64,000 bases of DNA from Caldilineaceae bacterium bin34 (GTDB lineage Bacteria; Chloroflexota; Anaerolineae; Caldilineales; Caldilineaceae): assembly GCA_002238555.1 (NCBI GenBank), contig MPMO01000003.1, positions 98,796 to 162,795 of the forward strand, given 5' to 3'. Below the pieces are notes generated by a model. It saw only the letters and a program-made list of their open reading frames with translations, ran no database searches and was not told the DNA's origin. Shown piece by piece: positions 53,388-63,072 of the stretch (its first letter is position 1; each line of letters begins with the position of its first letter). Made by a program: the position numbers and the translations under genes.

Positions 53388-54020
53388 ATGACTACGCCCT
53401 CGCTCGTCGCCTTGGACATGGAAGGAGTGCTGTTGGAAGAGGTCTGGCTTGCCATTGCTGCCCACACCGGGATCGAGAAACTAAGGCTCACGACAAGGGA
53501 TGTGTCCGACTACGACGAGCTGATGCGGATGCGCCTTGGCATCCTGGACAGCCACCGGCTCACGCTGGCCGACCTCCAGGCCGTCATTGCCAAGTCGGTC
53601 AAACCCCTGCCGGGCGCCGTGGACTTTCTGAACTGGATTCGCCGGCGCCTGCCGGTTGTCATCCTGTCCGACATCTTCATGGAGTTCGTGCAGCCGGTGG
53701 TACACCTAATGGAATACCCGACCATTCTCGGCAACTCGCTCACGGTGGACCCTGATTCGGGGATGATCACGAAGTACCACATCCGGCAACGGGACGGCAA
53801 GCGCAAGGCAGTGCAGGCCCTGCGGGACATCGGATACACCGTGTTCGCAGCTGGCGACTCCTACAACGACCTCACCATGATCAAGGAAGCCGACGCCGGA
53901 GCCTTGTTCCGGGCACCCGAACATATCGCGTCCGCCCATCCGGATATCAGGACCTGCAGCGAATACTCCGAACTGAAGAACCTGATTCAATCCAGCCTCC
54001 GGCTGCCGTTTGCGGCATAG
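53388..54020 (+). CDS. thrH: ThrH-like phosphoserine phosphatase / homoserine phosphotransferase
   Basis: HAD-family enzyme of serine/threonine metabolism. ATG 53388 gives 210 residues, matching Pseudomonas ThrH (about 205) through its whole length. Motif I is LVALDMEGVLLEEVW (Asp-x-Glu as in ThrH rather than Asp-x-Asp), motif II LPVVILSDIFMEF, and motif III/IV is KRKAVQAL with AAGDSYNDLTMIKEADAG. Also shared are TTRDVSDYDELMRMRLGIL and LFRAPEHI. ThrH dephosphorylates phosphoserine and can transfer the phosphate to homoserine. It is followed 38 bases later by an O-methyltransferase gene. Confidence 0.92.
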   Translation: MTTPSLVALDMEGVLLEEVWLAIAAHTGIEKLRLTTRDVSDYDELMRMRLGILDSHRLTLADLQAVIAKSVKPLPGAVDFLNWIRRRLPVVILSDIFMEFVQPVVHLMEYPTILGNSLTVDPDSGMITKYHIRQRDGKRKAVQALRDIGYTVFAAGDSYNDLTMIKEADAGALFRAPEHIASAHPDIRTCSEYSELKNLIQSSLRLPFAA

Positions 54021-54058
54021 GCGCACATTGGCATCCGCCACAACTCAGGACCAACCAG

Positions 54059-54718
54059 ATGAAACTGCTCCCGGTGACCGAAGATCTCTACAGCTACCTT
54101 GTGGGAGTAACCGTCAAGGATCATCCAGCACTTGCGGCACTGAGGGAGGAGACCTCCGCCATGCCGGCCGGCGGCATGCAAATCGCCGCGGAACAAGGCC
54201 AGTTCATGCAACTGCTGGTGCACCTGCTGCAGGCCAGGCACTACTTGGAGGTGGGCTGCTTTACCGGTTACAGCAGCCTGGTCATGGCGATGGCACTGCC
54301 CGCAAATGGACACGTCACCACCTGTGACGTAAGCAGGGAGTGGACGGACGTGGCCCGCCGACACTGGCAGTCCGCCGGAGTTGCGGACAAGATTACGTTG
54401 AAGCTGGGGCCGGCCGTGGACTCCCTCCGACAAATGCTGGCAGACGGCCGGGCGGACAGCTTCGACATTGCCTTCATTGATGCCGACAAGGACAACTATC
54501 CAACCTACTACGACCTCTGCTTCGAATTGGTGCGTCCAGGTGGCCTGATCCTGATCGACAACACGCTGTGGGGTGGGCAGGTGGCCGACCCTACCGTTAC
54601 GGATGCCGATACCGAAGGGATCCGGATCGTGAACCAACGTGCCTTCGAAGACGACCGCGTTGACTCCTGCCTGTTGCCGTTGTCCGACGGCTTGCACGTA
54701 TGCCACAAGCGCCGCTAG
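54059..54718 (+). CDS. SAM-dependent O-methyltransferase (caffeoyl-CoA type)
   Basis: Class I methyltransferase of the family including caffeoyl-CoA and catechol O-methyltransferases. The 219 residues begin MKLLPVTEDLYSYL. SAM-binding motifs: YLEVGCFTGYSSLVMA near residue 62-77, TTCDVSREW, and the metal-binding FDIAFIDADKDNYPTYYDL near 140-158 followed by LILIDNTLWGG (the conserved Asp/Asn ligands). It probably methylates a small hydroxylated molecule with Mg2+. Cotranscribed with thrH or an independent gene; 18 bases before a small membrane protein. Confidence 0.92.
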   Translation: MKLLPVTEDLYSYLVGVTVKDHPALAALREETSAMPAGGMQIAAEQGQFMQLLVHLLQARHYLEVGCFTGYSSLVMAMALPANGHVTTCDVSREWTDVARRHWQSAGVADKITLKLGPAVDSLRQMLADGRADSFDIAFIDADKDNYPTYYDLCFELVRPGGLILIDNTLWGGQVADPTVTDADTEGIRIVNQRAFEDDRVDSCLLPLSDGLHVCHKRR

Positions 54719-54736
54719 GCGCGCCGTTGTAGTGAC

Positions 54737-55192
54737 ATGCAACGGGAACGTTCTGCTTCCATCCTGAGCGCGATCGGATACGTACTTGGGATCTCCTATC
54801 CGCTGTTGGCGTTTTCGGCAGCCGGCAGGTCCCTTTACCAACTGTTCTTGAAAGCGGGCCTGACCACCGAGATCGGTCCCTTGACATCGTTGTTCGCGGC
54901 CTTCTGCTATCTTGCGGCCACCATCGGTTTCACCTATCGACGACCGTGGACATGGTGGCTCTCGTTGGCGGTCCTGGCCATCGAAAGCTGCGGAACGTTG
55001 ATCACCGGCGTCCTGAGCATTGCGGATCCCGACCTGATCGGCAGCTCGGTTTGGCGGCTGTTCGGAATCGATTTCGCCTTCTTCCCGTTGGTACAACCGA
55101 TCGCCGGAATCGTTTGGTTGGCATGGCCGCCCACCCGCAAGCTGTTCGGCTTCAACGAATCAGCCAAGTCACCGCAGTGGTCCACAACGTGA
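54737..55192 (+). CDS. Small four-helix membrane protein
   Basis: This 151-residue protein starts at ATG 54737, 18 bases after the methyltransferase. Four hydrophobic segments are visible: near residues 8-32, 45-65, 70-92 and 112-134. The loops are short and the tail is polar (FNESAKSPQWSTT). No enzyme motif or named family recognised. Its close placement suggests cotranscription with the methyltransferase. Function unknown. Confidence 0.65.
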   Translation: MQRERSASILSAIGYVLGISYPLLAFSAAGRSLYQLFLKAGLTTEIGPLTSLFAAFCYLAATIGFTYRRPWTWWLSLAVLAIESCGTLITGVLSIADPDLIGSSVWRLFGIDFAFFPLVQPIAGIVWLAWPPTRKLFGFNESAKSPQWSTT

Positions 55193-55258
55193 CAGAATCC
55201 GCGTGCAGCAGCCGGGGCTCGATGTGGATGACCGGCTCCCCAGCCGGCAGGGGCTCTG

Positions 55259-55264
55259 TATAAT
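55259..55264 (+). promoter_or_regulatory. -10 box for glycogen phosphorylase gene
   Basis: TATAAT lies in the 269-base gap before glgP, just after a hairpin-forming CCGGCT/AGCCGG pair (55232-55247). It would give a leader of about 190 bases. No strong -35 is seen. Confidence 0.45.
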
Positions 55265-55461
55265 CGCAGCGGCCTGCTCGCCCGGACATGTCACCGTGCA
55301 CCGAAACCGTGTCTCCGGAGCGGGCCGTGTGCGCTCCGGGCCCGGCGTCAACCCAGGCGGTCCACACCGGTGTGGCTCCAGCCGCCGTGCCCTTCCATCT
55401 TCGGCGGTGTGCCGGACGCGACTCCTGTTCTGAACCCACAGCCAGACATTGCGCAGCTTCC

Positions 55462-58041
55462 ATGCAGATAGTCCAACACATCACCGTCAACCCTGCCCTG
55501 CCCGAACGGCTGCAGCGGCTCGAGGACCTGGCCTTCAACCTGGTCTGGTGTTGGTTGGAGGATGCGGACGAACTGTTCGCTCGCATCAATCCGGATCTTT
55601 GGAAAGCCACGAAACACAATCCGGTCCGGCTCCTGGCCGAAGTTCCCCAACGCGATCTCGACCGCAGCGCTGCGGACGAATCCTACCTTGCCCTGTACCG
55701 GAAGGTGATTGAGCGCTTCGACTGTTACATGTCGCCCGACACTGAAACCTGGTTCAGCCGCAACCACCCGGACAAACGGGCGGACACCATCGCCTATTTC
55801 AGCGCCGAGTTCGGCCTTCACGAATCCCTGCCCATCTACAGCGGCGGCCTGGGGATCCTGTCCGGCGACCATACCAAAACTGCCAGTGACCTGGGTCTGC
55901 CATTCGTCGGCATCGGATTCCTATATCCCCAGGGATACTTCCATCAACGCCTCGACGGCTCGGGCTGGCAGGATGCCTATTACAGCCACCTGTCGTTCGA
56001 CGCATTGCCGGTCAGGGAGGCCCAGGACCCCAGTGGCGGGCGCCTGCGGGTCACCGTCCAACTGCCCGGCCGGCTGATTCACATCCGTGTCTGGGAATTG
56101 CTTGTGGGACGCAGCACCCTTTATCTGATGGACACGGATATCGAACTCAACACAGACGAGGATCGTCAGCTGAGCCAGAGACTGTACTTCGGCGACGAGG
56201 AACGGCGGCTGGCCTGGGAAACGGTGTTCGGCCTGGGTGGGGTGCGAGTGCTGCAATCCCTTGGCATCAAACCCTTCGTCTGGCACATGAACGAAGGTCA
56301 TAGTGCGTTCATGGGTATGGAACGGGTCCGCGAACTGGTGGCTGGAAGCAAGCTTACGTTCAAGGAGGCCGTGGAAGTCATCCGATCCAACACGGTGTTC
56401 ACGACCCACACGCCGGTCCCGGCCGGCAATGACACCTTCCCACTCGACCTGGTGGAGCGCTACTTCTCCGATTATTGGCACAGACTGGGCATCAACAGAC
56501 ACCAGTTCTTGGAGTTTGCACAGCAACAGCTGGGCTGGGAGACACGCTTCAGCATGACGGTCCTGGCCCTGAAACTAAGCGGCCACTGCAACGGTGTAAG
56601 CAGACTGCACGGAGAAATAAGCCGCGACATGTGGCAGTTCCTCTGGCCCGAGACGCCGGTGTCGGAAGTGCCCATCAAGGGCATCACCAACGGCGTGCAC
56701 GGTCCCAGCTGGATCGTGCCCAAACTACGCGATCTATACTGCAGGTATCTGGGAGCCGATTTCCTGGAACGGATTAGCGAACCCGATACTTGGGTCGGCA
56801 CTGCCGACATTCCGGATGCCGAACTTTGGGAAACCCATCTTCAATGCAAGCAGGAACTGATCGCCTTCGCCCGCGACAATCTGGGGCGCCAGTACGAAAA
56901 TCGCGGTGAAAGCCCCGCTGTCCAGTCCGGTGTCTCCGATCTGCTGGACCCGAACGCGTTGACCATCGGCTTTGCCCGACGTTTTGCCACCTACAAACGG
57001 GCCACATTGCTGTTGACCGACATTGATCGGCTTCGGCACATCATGAACCGGCCCGAACGCCCGGTCCAAATCATCTTTGCCGGCAAGGCTCATCCGGCCG
57101 ACGATGCCGGCAAACATCTCATACAGCACCTGTTCAACCTCGCCAACGATCCCCACTCCGGCTTCTACGGGAAGTTCGTGGTTCTGGAGGACTACGACAT
57201 AGAGATGGCGCGCCATCTGGTGTCCGGGGTTGACGTTTGGCTCAATACACCTCGGCGTCCCCACGAAGCCAGCGGCACCAGCGGACAGAAAGCCGCCATG
57301 TCAGGAACCCCTAATTTCAGCATCCTCGACGGCTGGTGGGCCGAAGGCTTCAATGGGCGCAACGGTTGGGCCATCGGCGGTGCGCAGGAATTCAAGGACG
57401 ACCATACGCAGGACCACGCCGACGCTGCATCGCTGTACCAGACATTGGAAGAAGACATCATCCCGCTTTTTTTTGAACGCGACGAAACCGGAGTGCCGGC
57501 AGGTTGGTTGGGCGTAATGAAGGAGTCGATTCGAACCTGCGCGCCACAGTTCAGTTTCCGTCGCATGCTGCTGGACTACTGGGATGAACTCTACGCCCCT
57601 GCCCGTTTGGAGGGCCAGGCCATGGCGGCCGACAATTTCCGCAAAGCCCTGAACCTGGCCGGCTGGAAGGACCAGATGCGCCGTAACTGGTCCACTGTTT
57701 CGTTTGTGGGCACGCGTGCGAGTCCGTCGGACCTCGTAGTGGGCAACCAGGTGGACGTCAAGGCCTGGGTGCGCCTGGGAGACGTATTGCCTGAGAACGT
57801 GGAAGTCGAGGCGGTATTCGTCCGGGAGAATCTCAGTCGCTCTCCCTCAGTCGAGATTCGACAACGATTGACGCATGCCGGCTCCCCGAGCCAGGGTGTG
57901 CATGCCTTTGAAGGGAGTATGTGCCCAAGCCACAACGGACACCTGGGTTTGGCAGTTAGAATTCGGCCGACCCATCCGGACCTTGCCTCACTCTGTGACA
58001 CAAGTCTGGTCACTTGGGCTGGCAGGAACCCCAACGAATAG
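55462..58041 (+). CDS. glgP: Alpha-glucan (glycogen) phosphorylase, short bacterial type
   Basis: Releases glucose-1-phosphate from glycogen or maltodextrin using PLP. ATG 55462 gives 859 residues, the size of the Thermus/Chloroflexi-type enzymes; an upstream extension to 55288 is non-coding. Features: AYFSAEFGLHESLPIYSGGL near residue 112-131, HMNEGHSAFM, TTHTPVPAGNDTF, IGFARRFATYKRA near residue 505, and the PLP site EASGTSGQKAAMSG with K610. All key residues are kept. It is followed 7 bases later by an epimerase-like gene. Role: mobilisation of stored glycogen in the cytosol. Confidence 0.95.
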   Translation: MQIVQHITVNPALPERLQRLEDLAFNLVWCWLEDADELFARINPDLWKATKHNPVRLLAEVPQRDLDRSAADESYLALYRKVIERFDCYMSPDTETWFSRNHPDKRADTIAYFSAEFGLHESLPIYSGGLGILSGDHTKTASDLGLPFVGIGFLYPQGYFHQRLDGSGWQDAYYSHLSFDALPVREAQDPSGGRLRVTVQLPGRLIHIRVWELLVGRSTLYLMDTDIELNTDEDRQLSQRLYFGDEERRLAWETVFGLGGVRVLQSLGIKPFVWHMNEGHSAFMGMERVRELVAGSKLTFKEAVEVIRSNTVFTTHTPVPAGNDTFPLDLVERYFSDYWHRLGINRHQFLEFAQQQLGWETRFSMTVLALKLSGHCNGVSRLHGEISRDMWQFLWPETPVSEVPIKGITNGVHGPSWIVPKLRDLYCRYLGADFLERISEPDTWVGTADIPDAELWETHLQCKQELIAFARDNLGRQYENRGESPAVQSGVSDLLDPNALTIGFARRFATYKRATLLLTDIDRLRHIMNRPERPVQIIFAGKAHPADDAGKHLIQHLFNLANDPHSGFYGKFVVLEDYDIEMARHLVSGVDVWLNTPRRPHEASGTSGQKAAMSGTPNFSILDGWWAEGFNGRNGWAIGGAQEFKDDHTQDHADAASLYQTLEEDIIPLFFERDETGVPAGWLGVMKESIRTCAPQFSFRRMLLDYWDELYAPARLEGQAMAADNFRKALNLAGWKDQMRRNWSTVSFVGTRASPSDLVVGNQVDVKAWVRLGDVLPENVEVEAVFVRENLSRSPSVEIRQRLTHAGSPSQGVHAFEGSMCPSHNGHLGLAVRIRPTHPDLASLCDTSLVTWAGRNPNE

Positions 58042-58048
58042 GACACAC

Positions 58049-58951
58049 ATGAACATCCTGATTGCAGGCGGTACCGGACTGATTGGAACCGCATTGGTCG
58101 CGCTCATGGAAGAGCGCGGTGACAGCGTCAGGATCCTGACTCGCAGCCCAAATCTCACCTCGAACGGTGCTGTCGGATACGCCCATTGGCAAGGCAGTGC
58201 CGGACCGGAACTGGGCTCGCACATCACATGGTCCGATGCGGTGGTGAACTTGGCCGGCGCCAATATCGGCTCCAAACGCTGGAGCAACCAGCGCAAAAAG
58301 GAAATTCTGGACAGCCGCGTGAAATCAACCAGCGCCTTGGCGGAGGCGGTGGCGCGATCCGATGCTCCTCCCCATGTGCTTGTGCAGGCTTCGGCCGTTG
58401 GCTACTACGGTTATCACCCCACCGAGACAGTCCTTACCGAAGACTCCCCGGTTGGCCCCGACTTTCTGGCCGGGGTTTGCCAAGCCTGGGAAACTGCGGC
58501 CAACCCGGTGGCATCCAAAGGGGTGCGGCTGGCGATTGCAAGGTTCGGTGTGGTGTTGTCCCCCGACGGCGGCGCCTTGCAGCGCATGCTCCCGGCCGCA
58601 CGGATGGGTGCCGGTGGACGACTGGGTTCGGGCCGCCAACCCTTTCCCTGGATCCACCTTCGGGATGCAGCCGCAGCGGTGAAGTTCCTCATCGACAAAC
58701 AGGATGCCCAGGGTCCCTTCAACGTTGCCAGTCCGGAACCCTGTTCCAACGGTGAGTTCGCCCGGTCCTTGGCCCGCAGGGTGCGCCGACCGATTTTGTT
58801 GTTCCTGCCGGCCTTCCAGGTCAGGTTGATGTTCGGCGAAATGGCCGACATGCTGCTGGAAGGCCAAAATGCCTCTGCCCAAAGACTCCAGGACGCAGGA
58901 TTCAGTTTCGCGTTTGAGAACCTTGATGCCGCGTTGCACGACTTGGTATAG
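58049..58951 (+). CDS. TIGR01777 family (SDR39U1-like) epimerase
   Basis: Extended-SDR protein of the SulA/YfcH group. ATG 58049 gives 300 residues. The NAD(P)-binding motif is ILIAGGTGLIGTAL at residues 3-16. VVNLAGANI and RKKEILDSRVKST follow, family markers, then VQASAVGYYGYHPTE (the usual Ser...Tyr active-site region). The C-terminal block has PWIHLRDAAAAVKFLI, FNVASPEP, and a DUF1731-like tail ending LHDLV. The physiological substrate of the family is unknown. It is 7 bases after glgP on the same strand and probably cotranscribed with it. Confidence 0.9.
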   Translation: MNILIAGGTGLIGTALVALMEERGDSVRILTRSPNLTSNGAVGYAHWQGSAGPELGSHITWSDAVVNLAGANIGSKRWSNQRKKEILDSRVKSTSALAEAVARSDAPPHVLVQASAVGYYGYHPTETVLTEDSPVGPDFLAGVCQAWETAANPVASKGVRLAIARFGVVLSPDGGALQRMLPAARMGAGGRLGSGRQPFPWIHLRDAAAAVKFLIDKQDAQGPFNVASPEPCSNGEFARSLARRVRRPILLFLPAFQVRLMFGEMADMLLEGQNASAQRLQDAGFSFAFENLDAALHDLV

Positions 58952-59025
58952 ACCGGCGTGCGCCGGCATGTTTCCTGCCTGTCGGTCGATGTTGGACCGA
59001 TGTGTATTGGGGTTCCGGTCGGACC

Positions 59026-59997
59026 ATGGTCCCCGCAATTGAAGCCAGGGGGCTGACCAAGAGCTTCAAGGTGCCGGTGCGCCAGTCCGGACTTGGGGCG
59101 GCCGTTAGGAGTCTCTTTGACCGGAAGTTCACGCTTGTGGACGCCGTCAAGGATGTGAGTTTCACCATCCATCCGGGCGAGATCGTGGGATTCCTGGGTC
59201 CCAACGGCGCGGGCAAAACCACTACGCTCAAGATGCTCTCCGGGCTGCTTCACCCCACCTCGGGCACGGCCACGGTGAACGGTCACGTGCCGTGGCAGCG
59301 GGACAACGCCTACCTGCGCACGATCAACATGGTGATGGGCAACCGTCATCAGTTGAGCTGGGATCTGCCGGCCGGGGACACCTACAAACTCCATCAGGCC
59401 ATCTACCAGATCCCGGAGGCCGAGTTCCAACGGACTTTGGAGGAACTGACGGATCTGCTGGATCTTCGGGACTTGCTGACCAAGCCGGTGCGCAATCTTT
59501 CCCTTGGTGAGCGCATGAAATGCGAGCTGGGTGCTGCCCTGCTGCACCGCCCCGAGGTCATGTTTCTGGACGAGCCGACCCTCGGTTTGGATGTGACCAT
59601 GCAGCACCGCATTCGGGATTTTGTCCAGTCCTACAACCTTCGTCACGGTTCGACCATTCTGCTCACGAGCCACTACATGGCGGACATTGCCGCCCTGTGT
59701 GAGCGCGTGGTAGTCATTCATCGCGGGCAACTTCTGTTCGACGGACCGTTGGCTCGACTGGTAGCCAGATTCGCCCCGGTCAAACGGCTGACCGTCGAAC
59801 TTGACACGGCCGATGCCGACTTGGGTGACCTCGGCACCCTTGTGGGCCACAACGGGTTTACCTACCAACTGGAAGTTGCCAAGGACGAAACCACCGAGGT
59901 GACAAGCCATCTCCTGGCCAACTACAACCTCAGCGACATCGCGGTGGAGGACCTGCCCATCGAGCGGGTTATCGAGCAGGTGTTCGCCACCGAATAG
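59026..59997 (+). CDS. ABC-2 type exporter, ATP-binding subunit
   Basis: ATPase of a three-gene exporter. ATG 59026 gives 323 residues. Walker A GPNGAGKTT near residue 61, Q-loop region MVMGNRHQLSWDLPA (a His-Gln), signature LSLGERMK, Walker B VMFLDEPTLGLDV and switch His in LLTSHYMADI. The N-terminal extension (VRQSGLGAAVRSLFDRKF) before the Walker A is typical of the subclass paired with DUF990-type permeases. Two permease genes follow within 15 bases each. Substrate unknown; members export drugs, lipids or cell-wall precursors. Confidence 0.94.
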   Translation: MVPAIEARGLTKSFKVPVRQSGLGAAVRSLFDRKFTLVDAVKDVSFTIHPGEIVGFLGPNGAGKTTTLKMLSGLLHPTSGTATVNGHVPWQRDNAYLRTINMVMGNRHQLSWDLPAGDTYKLHQAIYQIPEAEFQRTLEELTDLLDLRDLLTKPVRNLSLGERMKCELGAALLHRPEVMFLDEPTLGLDVTMQHRIRDFVQSYNLRHGSTILLTSHYMADIAALCERVVVIHRGQLLFDGPLARLVARFAPVKRLTVELDTADADLGDLGTLVGHNGFTYQLEVAKDETTEVTSHLLANYNLSDIAVEDLPIERVIEQVFATE

Positions 59998-60002
59998 TCC
60001 AC

Positions 60003-60803
60003 ATGCGTCTTCTTCGCATCTACCTGCTGTCAGGCCTGTTGCATTTGAAGGAACACTTGATCTACCGGGCCTCGTTGCTGATCTGGCTGTTCAGCATGTT
60101 GCTCGAACCGGTGGTTTTCATGATGGTATGGCGCGCCGTCGCGTTGGCGGAGGGAGGCAGCGCCGGAGGCCATACGCAGGGAACCCTGACCGCCTATTAC
60201 ATGACCATGATGGTGGTCAACCATCTGACCTTCACGTGGATCATGCACGAATACGCCTACCGCATTCGCGAGGGGGTTTTGGCGGGCCAGTTGCTGTATC
60301 CGCTCCACCCCATCCATCGCGACATCACGATGAACGCCACCTACAAACTGCTGGGATTGGCTTTGTTGATACCGGCCCTCCTGATGCTCGGGTTACTCCT
60401 GCAGCCGGAGTTCAACATCGAACCATGGCAGGTCCTGGTCTTTCTGCCGGCCCTGGCGTTGGCCGCCGCCACGCGTTTCCTGATGGAGTGGGCACTGGCA
60501 CAATCCGCATTCTGGTTCATCGAAAACCACTCCTTCAATCAAGCCTACTATGTCGCAACCATGTTCTTTTCCGGTCGGGTCGCCCCCATTTCGATGTTTC
60601 CGGACTGGCTGGCCTCGGTTTCCCGCTACCTTCCCTTCTGGGCCAGTGTCGCCTTTCCGGTTGAAACGCTCCTGGGCACCTTGACCCCGGACGAGGTGGT
60701 GGCCGGCCTGGTGGTTCAAACGGCTTGGCTGGCCTCATTTGCCGGCTTTGTGGCTTGGATTTGGAGTCGCGCCATACGTCGTTTCGGCGCGGTCGGAGGC
60801 TGA
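60003..60803 (+). CDS. ABC-2 family exporter permease 1 (DUF990-like)
   Basis: Membrane subunit of the exporter, 266 residues, five to six hydrophobic helices. It begins MRLLRIYLLSGLLHLKEHLIYRASLL with the amphipathic entry helix typical of this family, and has the motif YRIREGVLAGQLLYPLHPI that is a hallmark of these permeases (Gly-x2-Leu-x3-L-x-P). It lies 5 bases after the ATPase gene and 8 bases before the second permease. The pair likely forms a heterodimeric pore. Confidence 0.9.
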   Translation: MRLLRIYLLSGLLHLKEHLIYRASLLIWLFSMLLEPVVFMMVWRAVALAEGGSAGGHTQGTLTAYYMTMMVVNHLTFTWIMHEYAYRIREGVLAGQLLYPLHPIHRDITMNATYKLLGLALLIPALLMLGLLLQPEFNIEPWQVLVFLPALALAAATRFLMEWALAQSAFWFIENHSFNQAYYVATMFFSGRVAPISMFPDWLASVSRYLPFWASVAFPVETLLGTLTPDEVVAGLVVQTAWLASFAGFVAWIWSRAIRRFGAVGG

Positions 60804-60811
60804 GACCGCGT

Positions 60812-61597
60812 ATGCAACTCGTCAGAGTAATCGGGGTCCATGCCCGCATCGGCATCCTCAAAGACCTCCAGTACCGCGTGAACCTCGCTGGGCAACTAAT
60901 TAACTCGGCCCTCGGCTTTCTTCTGGCCATCGGTAGCATTCTCGTCGTCTTCCGGCACACGGACCTGCTGGGGGACTGGACACAGACGGATCTCATCATG
61001 CTAATTGGGGTGTTCAGCATCGTGCGCGGTTTCATCAACCTTTTCATCAGGCCCGGCCTTGAAGCCTACCTGGAAGGGGTCCGAACGGGATTGTTCGACT
61101 ATGTCCTGCTCAAGCCACTGGACTCGCAGATTTATGTCAGCATCCGGGAATTCCGCATATGGAGCCTTGTCGACCTGCTGACGGGCGTCGGGCTTGTGGC
61201 ATGGAGCAGTTGGAACGGCGCCGCCGGGGCCTCGATCGGCAGCATCCTGCTCTTCTTCGTTGCAATCCTAGCCGGCTTCGCCGTGGTGATGGCCTTCTGG
61301 TTCATCTTGGGCACCACAGCCTTTTGGTTCATCAAGGTTGACAACATCTTTGTCATCTTCGACTCGCTCTTTCAAACGGCCCGGTGGCCGGTCACCATCT
61401 ACCCGGGTTCCATTCGCACTTTGCTTACCTTCGTAGTGCCGGTTGCCTGGGCCGTGACCATGCCGGCTGCAACCTTGGCCGGCAAGATGGAGGCCCATTC
61501 ACTGTGGCTGGCGCTCCTGGTGCCCGCCTTCTTCATTGCCGTATCCCGCATTTTCTGGAACATTGGGATTCGGCACTATTCCGGCGCGTCGGCGTGA
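60812..61597 (+). CDS. ABC-2 family exporter permease 2 (DUF990-like)
   Basis: Second membrane subunit, 261 residues from ATG 60812; the 29 codons upstream to 60725 fall inside the previous gene and are a shadow. It has six hydrophobic spans and the same family motif, VRTGLFDYVLLKPLDSQIYV, after a DLIMLIGVFSIVRGFIN helix. The late helix region VPVAWAVTMPAATLAGK is also characteristic. Tight spacing with the ATPase and first permease shows one operon, which ends here; an independent promoter precedes the next gene. Confidence 0.9.
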   Translation: MQLVRVIGVHARIGILKDLQYRVNLAGQLINSALGFLLAIGSILVVFRHTDLLGDWTQTDLIMLIGVFSIVRGFINLFIRPGLEAYLEGVRTGLFDYVLLKPLDSQIYVSIREFRIWSLVDLLTGVGLVAWSSWNGAAGASIGSILLFFVAILAGFAVVMAFWFILGTTAFWFIKVDNIFVIFDSLFQTARWPVTIYPGSIRTLLTFVVPVAWAVTMPAATLAGKMEAHSLWLALLVPAFFIAVSRIFWNIGIRHYSGASA

Positions 61598-61693
61598 GGA
61601 GGTCGCCGGCCCCAGTGAAGACGGGCCCTCGCCTTCGGCTGCCAGGTTGGGCAACCTGTCCTCAGTGGGATGTCGAGTCAAGGCTGCCGGGAG

Positions 61694-61722
61694 TCAACAC
61701 CGGGATGCTGATCCGCTAGAAT
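61694..61722 (+). promoter_or_regulatory. Promoter for the orphan binding-protein gene
   Basis: TCAACA (61694-61699) and TAGAAT (61717-61722) are 17 bases apart. A GAAGTACTTC palindrome follows at 61729-61738 and could be an operator. The downstream ribosome-binding site is the strong GGAGGTGA at 61767-61774, before ATG 61778. Confidence 0.55.
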
Positions 61723-61777
61723 TGACTGGAAGTACTTCAACTACCCCATGTAGTGTGATGACATCGGAGGTGACACC

Positions 61778-63013
61778 ATGCGTAGATCGATTCTTTTGTT
61801 ATTGACCGTTTTGCTGGTCGGTGCATTGGGCGCGGCCTGTGCTGTTCCCATGGCCGATGGCGAGGCGATGGAGTGTACCGATGCACTCGGCTGTGTGGAA
61901 GTCGCCGCCGACGAGGCCGTGACCATCGCGTCCATGAATGTGTTGTCCGGCCCTGTGAGCTTCTTGGGCTTGGACCAAACCGGTGCCATTGAAATTGCCA
62001 TAGACGACTTTGGCGACCTGCTGGGCCACGAAATTGCCCTGGTTTCCGAGGACTCCCAGTGCAGTGCCGAAGGCGGACAGTCGGCGGCCCAGAAAGTGGC
62101 CGCCAATTCGTCCGTGGCCGGGGCATTGGGCACCGCCTGTTCCAGCGCCGGAACCGCTGCCCTGCCCATCATCCACGAAGCTGGCCTCAGCATGATTTCG
62201 GCTTCCAACACCTCGCCGACACTCACCGAACCCAATCCGGAGAACGGTGGAGTTTGGCAGCCCGGGTACTACCGGACAGCGCACAATGATCTGTTCCAAG
62301 GCCGGTTGGCCGGGGAATTCGCCTACAACCAGTTGGGGGCCCGGACAGCCGCAACAATCCATGACGGCAGTCCGTATGCCGACAGCCTGCAACAGGTGAT
62401 GGCGGATGTGTTCACCGAGCTCGGAGGGCGCATCACCTACCAAGGGGCAGTCAACGTTGGTGACACCGAGATGCTTCCGATCCTGACGGAAATTGCCACG
62501 GATCCGCCGGATATCCTGTTCTATCCGATCTTCCAGCCCGAAGTGAATTTCGTCACCGCCCAAATCAAGGATGTTGCCGGTCTGGAGGACACCATCCTAA
62601 TGAGTGCCGACGCAGCCTTCTCTTCGGACATCATGGTCAACACGGGCGAGGCAATTTTGGGTCTGTATCTCACGTCCCCGCTGGTGCAGGGCGATGCGTA
62701 CGACGAGTTGTTGGCCAAGTGGGATGCCAAGTTTGGCGGATCACCTCCCTCGGCCTTCCACGCCCATGCCTACGATGCCACTTTGATGCTGCTGCAGGCC
62801 ATTGAATCGGTTGCCCAGGACGACGGCGCGGGCAATTTGTTGATTGGCAAGCAGGCAATTCGCGATGCGTTGAGCGCGATCGAAAGCTTTCCCGGAATCA
62901 CCGGGACCCTGGCCTGCGGTGAGACCGGAGACTGTGCCACGGGAGAAGCCTTGGCCGTCTATCAGATCAATGACATGGAGGCCTGGCCGCCCGAACTCGT
63001 TGATTCGGAGTGA
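61778..63013 (+). CDS. Branched-chain amino acid-type ABC transporter substrate-binding lipoprotein
   Basis: Periplasmic-binding-fold receptor (Peripla_BP/LivJ-like), 411 residues. The signal peptide MRRSILLLLTVLLVGALGAAC ends in a lipobox with lipidated C21. The mature part shows VTIASMNVLSGPVSFLGLD near residue 48, a conserved domain switch with SVAGALGTACSSAG and SASNTSPTLTE, then RTAHNDLFQGRLAGEF. Four to six extra cysteines in the mature chain (ECTDALGC, ACGETGDC) could form disulfides. No permease or ATPase genes follow, so it is an orphan receptor, perhaps feeding a Liv transporter elsewhere. A strong promoter and terminator frame it as a single gene. Confidence 0.92.
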   Translation: MRRSILLLLTVLLVGALGAACAVPMADGEAMECTDALGCVEVAADEAVTIASMNVLSGPVSFLGLDQTGAIEIAIDDFGDLLGHEIALVSEDSQCSAEGGQSAAQKVAANSSVAGALGTACSSAGTAALPIIHEAGLSMISASNTSPTLTEPNPENGGVWQPGYYRTAHNDLFQGRLAGEFAYNQLGARTAATIHDGSPYADSLQQVMADVFTELGGRITYQGAVNVGDTEMLPILTEIATDPPDILFYPIFQPEVNFVTAQIKDVAGLEDTILMSADAAFSSDIMVNTGEAILGLYLTSPLVQGDAYDELLAKWDAKFGGSPPSAFHAHAYDATLMLLQAIESVAQDDGAGNLLIGKQAIRDALSAIESFPGITGTLACGETGDCATGEALAVYQINDMEAWPPELVDSE

Positions 63014-63072
63014 CGTTGTGGCACACATGCACGCCTGAATGACCCTTTCCACGGGTTGTGCCTGGGAAGGAG

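Noticed and set aside
57466..57480. T-run in glgP as a second frameshift site
   Set aside because: The reading frame of GlgP continues unbroken through it with normal family sequence.
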